Of a DNA stretch of 47,173 nucleotides, positions 9,943 to 18,700 are shown one piece after another (the first letter of the stretch is position 1; each line of letters starts with the position of its first letter). Under the pieces are notes generated by a model. That model did not search any database. It saw only the letters and a list, made by a program, of their open reading frames with translations, and was not told the origin of the DNA. Source of the stretch: Clostridia bacterium (GTDB taxonomy: Bacteria; Bacillota_A; Clostridia; Oscillospirales; CAG-272); contig JAGBRZ010000195.1 of NCBI GenBank assembly GCA_017632155.1, positions 1 through 47,173 on the forward strand, written 5' to 3'. The position numbers and the translations under genes were made by a program.

Positions 9943-10128
9943 TTACTCCTTCCTGTTCTGCTCCGGATCCTCCATAAGCACAATGTCGCAGCGCTCAAGA
10001 ATTTCCAGAACCTCCCGAACCATCTGCATAGCGCCGCCGAGATTCAGGCAGTTCTGTTCTTCCTTCACATAAACATTGCTCATAGCCATCCGAGCGGACG
10101 AAAGCACATTCATAATTCTCTCTTTCAT
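9943..10128 (-). CDS. Small helical hypothetical protein
   Basis: A 61-residue, mostly alpha-helical protein starting at an ATG behind AGAGGAAGAGAAGGTT, with its stop three bases before the next start codon. It has no transmembrane segment, so it is not an obvious holin. The spacing on both sides fits a real operon member. Function unknown. Confidence 0.5.
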   Translation of the reverse strand: MKERIMNVLSSARMAMSNVYVKEEQNCLNLGGAMQMVREVLEILERCDIVLMEDPEQNRKE

Positions 10129-10143
10129 AACCTTCTCTTCCTC

Positions 10144-11523
10144 TTATTCACAGTAGTTATTAATCAGTGTCCGCAGCAAATTGATTTGGGCCGCTGTGAT
10201 ATTGCTGCCAGATGAAACAGCGTTGTCGTCATAGTAGTCCGTATACCCGTCCGAGTCGTAAATGCCAGCAATCCCCATAAGCGCCTGATTGTAATGCAAA
10301 GCCAGAAAATCATCTCCCTTTGAAGGATAGGTAAAATTCCACACGGCGCTTCCAAGCTCCATCTCAGGAAGCCCTTTGTAAACTCTGACCTCCTGAATCT
10401 TGTTCAGAAGCCTTGTCCACTCATCAGCCGTTATATTGAATGTACCACCGGCCACCTTTGCGCTACTCCAGTTGAACACCGCCGGAGCACCCACTGTCGG
10501 TACATCAATGCAAACGGTCGTTGCAAGCGCCTCAGAACTCGAATAGCACTTGATAAACAGATAGTATGTAGTTCCCGCCGTAACAGGATAGGATATCAAA
10601 AAGTTATTTCCGCTGCCACCATCATCGCTGGTTCTCAGAGGTGACGATGTTGGTTCACCCGTAGACGAATCAAACCCCGTGGATGTACACAGATACCCGA
10701 CAGTATCTACAGATCCGGTCGTGTAAAACTTTGCAGTCCCACTATTCACAAACGAAATCGTAAACATCGCCGTGTACATAGCCCCGAGCGAAATGGGCCT
10801 TGTAGCATTTGCAGACAGATTTGTATACTGACTATACCCATAAACCGTCCATTTTTCAGAAGACCCGCTGCCCTCCGGTTCGATGTAGACAGTCATAGAT
10901 CCATAGTCGCTGCTGTCATAATGCATTACGAACAGATAATAGGTAGACCCCGCCGTTACATTGTAGTAAAAACTGAAGTCCCCATTATTGTTCATATCGT
11001 CAGCAACGACATAGTCAGAGTCCGGCGTTCCCGAATTCCCGTCAAAGGAACTGGATATACTGAGCGCCGCCCAGGTGCTATCCGCTCCACTGGACGAAAA
11101 TGCAACCTTTCCACTTTCCGTGAAGCTGCACCGAAACATAGCAACTTGATACCGATCCAGATTCAAATACTGCGATACCGGACTGCTTGTATTTCTGCAG
11201 TCGTACGCATATTCGATTACCCATCTGTCATTGCCGGAACTTCCTCCGCCGGAACTGGAACCAGTCGTAGTCACAGATGTCCTGCTGGTTTCAAATGTAC
11301 CATCGGCGTAATCTACTTCAATTTCAACAACATAGGATGTTCCAGGATCAAGGCCGTCTATCGTAAACCACGAAGATGTGTTGTTTCTTGCAATTACGTT
11401 CTGTTGCGTATAACTATAACCGTCGAGGTACCATGTAACAATTTTGGATGTACCAGTCACAAGATCGGCAGCTCGAACGTCAAACGAAGTGTTGGTTATA
11501 GCATCTCTTTCAATAATTGCCAT
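10144..11523 (-). CDS. Tail fibre with FN3 domain and duplicated beta domains
   Basis: A 459-residue protein whose ATG follows the Tal stop codon by eight bases, with GAGGTAAGAG as ribosome binding site. Residues 1-90 resemble a fibronectin type III domain (LDPGTSYVVEIEVDYADG). After a glycine/serine linker come two related domains of about 110 residues (about 100-215 and 225-345). Each has a sequence like FDGNSGTPDSDYVV or FDSSTGEPTSSP, followed by VTAGSTYYLFV or VTAGTTYYLFI. This is the pattern of bacterial pre-peptidase C-terminal (PPC)-like carbohydrate-contact domains. The C-terminal domain (350-459) is distinct. A fibre or carbohydrate-binding tail-tip protein is the best reading. Confidence 0.65.
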   Translation of the reverse strand: MAIIERDAITNTSFDVRAADLVTGTSKIVTWYLDGYSYTQQNVIARNNTSSWFTIDGLDPGTSYVVEIEVDYADGTFETSRTSVTTTGSSSGGGSSGNDRWVIEYAYDCRNTSSPVSQYLNLDRYQVAMFRCSFTESGKVAFSSSGADSTWAALSISSSFDGNSGTPDSDYVVADDMNNNGDFSFYYNVTAGSTYYLFVMHYDSSDYGSMTVYIEPEGSGSSEKWTVYGYSQYTNLSANATRPISLGAMYTAMFTISFVNSGTAKFYTTGSVDTVGYLCTSTGFDSSTGEPTSSPLRTSDDGGSGNNFLISYPVTAGTTYYLFIKCYSSSEALATTVCIDVPTVGAPAVFNWSSAKVAGGTFNITADEWTRLLNKIQEVRVYKGLPEMELGSAVWNFTYPSKGDDFLALHYNQALMGIAGIYDSDGYTDYYDDNAVSSGSNITAAQINLLRTLINNYCE

Positions 11524-11531
11524 CTCTTACC

Positions 11532-14500
11532 TCATCCAAATTTTGCAACAACATTGACAGAATCAAGACCCTCAACAGTTGCCTCAGAAAAATCAACGGT
11601 TCCGCCGAACGCAGTATGTGTGATATCAGAAAGATTCAACTGTGAAGTACTGATTTTAAGTGTAAAAGCAGACAAAACAGACTCTCTGACAGAATTCAAC
11701 TGAATCTCCATTCGATCACGTTCAGTATTATAGTACGCCCGAAACACATTTTCTCCCTTCATCGATTCAGTCCCGATGATCTTGAAATCATTGGTATAGA
11801 TGTTTGGCGAATAAATCGAAGTTCCCGAGATAAACGTACCTCCGGAATAATTCCCGTCAGCCAGTTCTCCGACGGCAGTATCAGCAGCCGAAGCAGCCTC
11901 GTCTTCAACATCTTTCCATGTAAAGGTCGTATTCCCGGAAACCGTAACCTCCCCATTGACTAATACATTGCCATATTCATCAATCTTGAAAGTTACATCT
12001 TCGTCACTGTTATAAACCGTGATCCCTTTCAGTTCCAGATATTCCCCCGTGAACTTCCCGGACGAATTCATCATTTCTTTCCCGTTAGCATCCAGATATG
12101 TCGAAGCCTGCACAGTCCCATTGAAGATTCCACCAGCAGCATTCAGAGTTCCCGAAAAAGTCCCGGTAGCCGCATTCAGTTCCCCGGAGAAAGTACCGCC
12201 CGCAGCTTCAAGAGTCCCCGTTAGATGCAGGTTTCCAGAAGTGTCTGCATAGAACTGTTTGTTATTTCCTTTCAGAATCTGAATACCCACTGTCGGATCC
12301 AGAAGCACCGTATTGGTACCCGTCTCCATGCGGACTTCACCATTCTTCAGACTCATCCCATCATCATTCAGATGGAACTCAAAATCTCCGTTCTCCTTGT
12401 CAATGTTCGTGCTGTATTTCTCCCAGAGCGTCGGATCGTACTTGACAGAATCCGCCGTCGCCACCAGAAGGTCACTCTTTTGAAAATAGGCCCCGCTGTC
12501 ATCATAAGGCGCCCGATACGCAGCAGAAGCGCTCTCCTGTACCACGCCGACACCTTCATAAAGCCAGAGATCATCCTTGGCAAACCCGTTCACCGGGCAG
12601 GACGTGTAGATCGTCTTCTTCCCGTCGATCTGATCCCAGACCTCGTTCGGCACATCCGCTTCCGCAAAAATCTCCCATGTGAACGTAGCAGCCCCGTCGC
12701 CTTCCGCCACGGTATACCGCTTCGTTTCCTTGGATGTCGTGTCATACCAGAGGTCCCCCACATATCCCATACAGATTGTATACTGTTCCGTATCCGTCGA
12801 AATGTCGTGATATTGTCCAATAGGCATTTCCGCCTGCCAGTATGTCTGCACCTTGCCGTCAAGTTCTGTCTGAATAGAATCCATCTGCTCTCTCAAATAT
12901 TCTTCAAAAGCAATATACTGATCCTCTCCGTTCTCATCCTGCCCGGCAAAGAATGACACACCATTCTCATCAATGCGGAAAGTCCCGCCTTCATTGGTGA
13001 TCACCAGATTATTCCCGGCCAGCAGCTTACCAACCAGAACCTCCGCCGCCACACCATACTTGTAAGAACCGTCCTGCAGCAGAATCTTGCCCACCACCGT
13101 CTTCAGCGTGTTCCAGCCGTCATCGGTAAAGGCAATCATATTATTGATGATCTTAAACTGCTCGTTCTCATAGTAGCCGTTCTCATTCAGCTTGCGGCAG
13201 GTAAACCCAGAAGCGTCCCATACAATCTCCTGATCCGAAGAAGAGATGATCGTATGCAGCGCCACATTGAACGCATTATTCAGAAGACTCGAAACAGCGT
13301 CTTTATAGTTCTTATTGAAATCTACAATAGAATCCCAATTTGCCGAAACCGAGTTGGATGTGTTTGACGCCGACCCAAGGAGTTCTTCGTAGGTAAATCC
13401 AGCATCATTCAAATGAAACCGGTTTCCGAAAGCAAGAGAAAAATCATCTTTCTTATCCCAGGAAAATTCCATTTCCAGAAGAATTGGCGTATAATATACA
13501 TCCTCTACCTTTTCCGCAGTGACCATACAACCCAGCTCAAGCTGATCCGTAAAAGCCAGAAATTCCGGCAAATGGATAAATGCTATAGCATCCACAGAAA
13601 GTGTGAAACTCGGCTGAGCCAGCTTCTTTGCTACGATCAGCCCTTCCGCATAAAGCTCCGCCGCTTCGTCCTGAATATCTTCCGCCGACATCAGATCCGT
13701 TACAATATAATTGTTGTTGGAATACTCACCGTCGATCAGAAAACCGTCCAGCGCCCGAAGCTGCTCCTGCGTAAAGTTAGCCTCCATAGAGCATTGACCA
13801 TTGATAGAGGAAAGCTGTTTTGATATGCTATCCACCTCAGCCTGTTTGCTCTTAATTGCAGATTTCTTAGAAGCGATCTCACTGTTCTTAACAGACTGTG
13901 CCGCCAGATTCTCAGCATACCGATCTTTGATATCCGCATTGGTCAGCCCCTGCTGAATCTGTACGCTGATCACATTGTCAATCTCAGCCTTTTCACCTTC
14001 CAGTGTAGCGAGTTCTGACTGAAGCAATGTCAACTCAGCTTGCCGTTTGCGATAATTGCCCAACAGGGAAGTATAGGTTTCCGTAAACCCGTCCACCTTT
14101 TCTTCCCAGAGATTTATCGCATCAATCAGATCTTGCCCCATCCAATTCGGATTCTTGAAGAAATCGAGATTGATGATATAGGAAGTTCCGAGGGGATTCA
14201 CCTGTCGAATATCCAGATCCTGACCATATACATGGAGTCTGGTAACAATCCCGTCTGCCGATTCACTTACATCCATCCCTTCAATAATATTGTTGAAAGA
14301 AAGATAGATATCTGTCCGATTAGTTTCTGTTTCTGTCAACGTAGAAACAGCATCCGCCCGGATCGTCCGGCGAAGAAAATCAAAGGTGAAGATACACTGA
14401 TATGCCTTGGACGCTGTGGAATACAACACATCCAGAAGTGTCTGCTTCGTAACCTCCAGGCTGCGATACCGATTTTCCAAAGCAGAGTCAACATACTCAA

Positions 14501-14939
14501 TGCTCCAGCCCGGCGCAAGAGAAAGAACATAACCCATAAAGGTAGTAGGATTCCCCTCTTCATCAAAATTGCCGGTAGAATCATAGAAGGGATAAACTCC
14601 GCTCAGATAGTCCACAAGCCGGAAGCCAAGCTCATACTGACAAGACTTCGCATTTACCGTCTTCGTACCATGATGTTCTCCGTCCGTCAGATCTTCGTCA
14701 ACCGAATCAATGATGAAATACCCAAGGTCTTCCACAAGTATCTGCCGGTGCGTTTCAATCAGATCATAAGCATCTGTTACGCCTTCCTCACAGACAAAAC
14801 TCAGTTCCGATGTGTCGTTATAACGCAGGACACAATTTGTGTCCGAAACAATCAGTGAAGCAAGTTCTGCCCCGTCAGGATTGCATAAGATAAAATCCGG
14901 CTTCTCGCTTTGCCGGTAATAGTCAAATTTCTGTATCAA
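11532..14939 (-). CDS. Tail-associated structural protein (Tal, Prophage_tail-like hub)
   Basis: About 1,135 residues. The frame is open to a GTG at 14957, but AGGAGG directly after the Dit stop codon is correctly spaced for the TTG at 14939, so I prefer that start. Residues 1-270 have the order and patterns of siphovirus Tal/gp27-like hub proteins (ETHRQILVEDLGYFIIDSV, a strand-rich region). A coiled coil spans about 280-390. The C-terminal half holds fibre-like repeats GTLEAAGGTFSGELNAATGT (about 930-970). No peptidase or lysozyme catalytic motif is visible, so it is probably structural rather than hydrolytic. It lies directly behind Dit, the standard position for Tal at the tail tip. Confidence 0.82.
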   Translation of the reverse strand: MIQKFDYYRQSEKPDFILCNPDGAELASLIVSDTNCVLRYNDTSELSFVCEEGVTDAYDLIETHRQILVEDLGYFIIDSVDEDLTDGEHHGTKTVNAKSCQYELGFRLVDYLSGVYPFYDSTGNFDEEGNPTTFMGYVLSLAPGWSIEYVDSALENRYRSLEVTKQTLLDVLYSTASKAYQCIFTFDFLRRTIRADAVSTLTETETNRTDIYLSFNNIIEGMDVSESADGIVTRLHVYGQDLDIRQVNPLGTSYIINLDFFKNPNWMGQDLIDAINLWEEKVDGFTETYTSLLGNYRKRQAELTLLQSELATLEGEKAEIDNVISVQIQQGLTNADIKDRYAENLAAQSVKNSEIASKKSAIKSKQAEVDSISKQLSSINGQCSMEANFTQEQLRALDGFLIDGEYSNNNYIVTDLMSAEDIQDEAAELYAEGLIVAKKLAQPSFTLSVDAIAFIHLPEFLAFTDQLELGCMVTAEKVEDVYYTPILLEMEFSWDKKDDFSLAFGNRFHLNDAGFTYEELLGSASNTSNSVSANWDSIVDFNKNYKDAVSSLLNNAFNVALHTIISSSDQEIVWDASGFTCRKLNENGYYENEQFKIINNMIAFTDDGWNTLKTVVGKILLQDGSYKYGVAAEVLVGKLLAGNNLVITNEGGTFRIDENGVSFFAGQDENGEDQYIAFEEYLREQMDSIQTELDGKVQTYWQAEMPIGQYHDISTDTEQYTICMGYVGDLWYDTTSKETKRYTVAEGDGAATFTWEIFAEADVPNEVWDQIDGKKTIYTSCPVNGFAKDDLWLYEGVGVVQESASAAYRAPYDDSGAYFQKSDLLVATADSVKYDPTLWEKYSTNIDKENGDFEFHLNDDGMSLKNGEVRMETGTNTVLLDPTVGIQILKGNNKQFYADTSGNLHLTGTLEAAGGTFSGELNAATGTFSGTLNAAGGIFNGTVQASTYLDANGKEMMNSSGKFTGEYLELKGITVYNSDEDVTFKIDEYGNVLVNGEVTVSGNTTFTWKDVEDEAASAADTAVGELADGNYSGGTFISGTSIYSPNIYTNDFKIIGTESMKGENVFRAYYNTERDRMEIQLNSVRESVLSAFTLKISTSQLNLSDITHTAFGGTVDFSEATVEGLDSVNVVAKFG

Positions 14940-14953
14940 GCCGGACTCCCTCC

Positions 14954-15736
14954 TCACTGGCTTACCATTTTATATACGGGCATAGTAATCTCAATTCTCC
15001 CCGCGCCGCCCGTGAACGCAAAAGAGAAGTTGTTGACTCCTGGCAGAATCCGAACCCACTTCTTATTGAAAGCCGACAGCCGCCGAATCCCAGAAGAAGA
15101 TTCGATGATCTGCCGGAAATTGTAAAGCGTAATCTGTTCTTCTCCGGAAAGGGAAGTGAAGACACTCTCCCTACCGTTGTCTGTTTCATTGACAAGAGAA
15201 AAATTTCCTCCACCAGAAGGCATTGTGATCCGAACCTCCGGGTAGATATACTCATTGATATCGGACAAATTCCGTATGGTAAAAGAACCGGATGCGCCGG
15301 AAGCAGAAGAAGCAATATCATTTCCACGGTAATATCGGGAATTGCATTCTCCAATAGCCACCACGCCAACCGTATCATTGCCGACCTGCAGATACTTCAG
15401 TTCATGAAAAATACATCCAATCCGCAAAGTAGTCATATCCGCCTGCATGATACGCAGTTCCTTGTATCCACTGTGGCCAATAAGCCATTTGTGAATTGCT
15501 CCCTGCATAGCAGAGTCCAGCACAGTGTCCGAGATCAAAGACAGTTCCATCGGAATTGGATCAGCGTCTTCTTTCCCCATATAGACAAATTCCTGCCCGC
15601 CCCGCAGAGACGATCGCAAAATAGAAAAGGAGGTCCCGCCAGTTTCTTCGAGACCCCCGTTTTCGTTGAAAAGTGTCAAACCGAACCTCTCGGAGGAGAT
15701 TCCGTCATAGAGTATGTGTTCAGCCTGAAAGGCCAT
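14954..15736 (-). CDS. Distal tail protein (Dit-like)
   Basis: A 260-residue protein with an ATG start behind GGAGGTGATTTT. The sequence follows the Dit pattern: an N-terminal beta ring-forming part opening with YDGISSERFGLTLF, a central element with HKWLIGHSGYKEL (the canonical position of the D-x-x-x-R/K-x-x-x-W-L-like region), and a C-terminal galectin-like half ending in RIEITMPVYKMVSQ. Dit forms the hexameric hub joining tail tube to baseplate. The position between tape measure and Tal is diagnostic for siphoviruses. Confidence 0.8.
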   Translation of the reverse strand: MAFQAEHILYDGISSERFGLTLFNENGGLEETGGTSFSILRSSLRGGQEFVYMGKEDADPIPMELSLISDTVLDSAMQGAIHKWLIGHSGYKELRIMQADMTTLRIGCIFHELKYLQVGNDTVGVVAIGECNSRYYRGNDIASSASGASGSFTIRNLSDINEYIYPEVRITMPSGGGNFSLVNETDNGRESVFTSLSGEEQITLYNFRQIIESSSGIRRLSAFNKKWVRILPGVNNFSFAFTGGAGRIEITMPVYKMVSQ

Positions 15737-15749
15737 AAAATCACCTCCA

Positions 15750-15776
15750 AAAGAAAAAGCCGTCCACAGACGGCAA
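15750..15776 (-). terminator. Intrinsic terminator after the tape measure gene
   Basis: On the minus strand GCCGTC and GACGGC pair around TGTG and the stem is followed by TTTTTCTTTT. It sits six bases after the tape measure stop and just before the Dit ribosome binding site. Confidence 0.85.
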
Positions 15777-15781
15777 ATTGC

Positions 15782-18700
15782 TTATAGTGTTGTTTTCGCT
15801 TTGGTTTTAATTCCTCGCCGGGACAGTCTGTCTTCCAGCTTATGAATCGTATAATCCGCCGCTTCTTTCAGGGTATGTTTCAGTTCCGGCAATGCATCCT
15901 TCGTTACATTATCCGCATGGAAATCGAAAAGCTTATCAACATGAATCGTGCTGATGGTATCTCCGGAGAACGTGCCGCCGGATTTCAACCCAGCAACAAT
16001 GTTCTTTACGGGATCATCAGAGAGCAGGGAAGTAAGAGCAAAAGACGCATTCTTGGCAAAGTCAATGTACTTCGCCATAACGTCCTGCATAGGTTCCGTA
16101 AGAACCAGCTCCCGCTTCTTCAGTACCGCAAGAAGTTCGTTCTGTTCCAGAGAACCGGATCCTCCTACAATACCGCCGTCGTGATAGATAGGCATCTTGT
16201 AGAAGTCAATTCCGTCGAATGCCCATGTGCCTTTCCACTTGTTGTAGGTCAGGTACTCGCCGCCCAGAATTTCGTTCAGCTTTGCACCGAGCTGCTGGTT
16301 CTGGTCAGCCCACCAATTCTTGGCACCCTCGTCACCTGCAGCATGAGCATCTTTCCATGCTTGAGAATTCGACTGCATCTGCGCCCGGATCTCAGCGATG
16401 CTGTTCTTCTGAGCAGCCGTGAACTCGCCCGGATATTCCGCATCTTCCAGATCCTTGATGGTTGTCTCGTTGCTAACAGATGCATCTTTCAGGTTTCCAA
16501 GTGTGTCGATCAGATTCAGAATACCGTCATTGTACTTGTTGGCGCCCGTCAGTGCAAGTTCCCAAGACTGCTCCAAAGATTCCACATCACGGGTGTACTC
16601 CGCAGCATAATCACGGAGCTGCTGCCAAAGAGTCTCGCCTTCGGTCTGGATCCGCCGATTGGCTTCCGCCCAGAGCACACCTTCTTTTTCAAGGTATGCC
16701 CGGAGCCCTTCGATGCGATCATCGTAAGCCTGCAGCTCTTTTTCCTTGACGGCCTCGATCCGCTGTTCTTCTCGTTCCTGCTCCTTCTCAATCAGCTCTA
16801 TCTTTTCATCATTTGATTCCTCAAACGATTCCAGTTCTTTGTCAAGAGCTTCGATCTGCTGGTCAAGACTATAGTCTCGTTGGTACTTGGCAAGTTCATC
16901 CTTTTTGGTCTGAAGTTCGGCCTCCAGCTCCAGCCGTTCCGCAGCCGCAGCTTTGGAATCGTCCAGCGCCAGTACATTGATCCGGGACTGCAGATCAGAG
17001 ATTTCCTTGGATCGCTTGGCAATCTCGTCGTTGTAGTCTTCTTCTTCGGCTTCATCCCGCAGGGCTTCTTTCTTGGCTTCGATGATCTTTCTATAACCTT
17101 CCAGTTCATCTTCCAGAGCCTCCTTGCGGGCCTCGGCCACTTCCTTAATGCTGTCAAGCTCGGCTTCATAGAATTCTTCCCGTTCATCACGAGCATCTTC
17201 CAGAGCCTCGATCTCAGCCTCGGTCTCCCGCTTGATCAGATCCACTGTGGCGTCCAGAATATCTTCTATAGCATCCTGATAATCCTCGATGGCATCCTGC
17301 TCTTCTTCAAGAGATTCGACCTGAGCGTCACGCTGAGCTTCCCAGAGTTCTTTCTTGATATCCCGAATTTTAGCAAACTTATCATTAATTTCGGCATCAA
17401 GTTCACGCATCAACTCGCTGTTTTCATCATAGATCTCGGAATAAACCGACTTGATGTCGTACAGCAAGTTAATCATCCGCTTATAACAGGAAACCGTTTT
17501 CTCTTCGTTGCCTTCTTTTTCGTCAAGAAGATCAATCTCTTCTTCGATCAAGTCGATCTGCTTGCGGATGCCGTTCTCCTGATATTCCAGAATCTTGGAG
17601 TTGACCGTATCGAGTTGCTCGTCGGTCATCAAGTTTTTCTTTTCAGCAAGCAACCGGTTCAGTTCCTCGATAACCTTCGCCTCGTCGCCGAGATATTCAT
17701 ATTCCTTTTCGAGATCGGAAATGTGGTCATCGATAAGTTCTTCCTGTTCAGAACGCCACTTTTCAGCAAGAGTCTTTCTTCCGGTGAAGACTTCCTCTTC
17801 ATACTGCCACTCTTCATCCCGATACTTTTCACGCCCGGCGAAATACTCTTTGTACAAGGATTCCAGATCATTCAGATACTGTTCCTCGGTGATCAGCTCC
17901 ATAGCTTTCTGGTGTTGCAGAGCGGCGTATTTTTTGTCAAAGGCTTCTTTCCATGGGTCGGATTTGCCTGTATTAACGGAAGAATCTGTAGGTTCCGGAA
18001 CATCATACTCTTTATTATAGATCCCTTGCCAAAGCGCAAGATCATCCTGAGTTGCGAAATAATTATCAAGAATGTCCTTATACTTTTCAGCTTCCGGCGC
18101 ATTCTTCAAATATTCTTCCGTGGATTTGATGCCAAATGTTTGGATACGGTTCATTATTCCCTCATAGGTCTTTTGAACCTTATAGGAATTGATATCCGCA
18201 CCCAACTGCGTAGCCAACGTCTGCAGCCCAAACTCTTCGGACGCCTGCTGTTTCAACTCGATTATCATTTCAATCAGATCAGAGAATCGTGATGTCAGTG
18301 TTTCAACAGCCGTAGCTTCCAGATAGAAAAGACCCGTTGTTTCATCCATCATAGCAGGCAGTTCGCCATATTCTTCTCTCAGAGTTTCAAGCTCAGTGGC
18401 AGTAAACCCAGTACCTTCAGCAATCTTTTTCTGAATCTCCTGAAGTTCATACGCTTCTTCGGAATACTCTTTAACCCGTGTTGCCGTAACCCCCAGATTG
18501 TGGTAATAACTGTTAAGCGCCAGAATATCTTCCGTAATAGCGCCAGCTTCAATAAGAGATTGTTCTCCTGCTTTGCGCTGTGCTTCCGCGAAACTGTTAG
18601 CCTTATCTGCCGCAAAGACATACTGTTCTCCATTGTATTCAATAACATCCGAAATGTCATCATACGTTGAAGAGAGCCCATAGAGCTCCTGGACAGTATC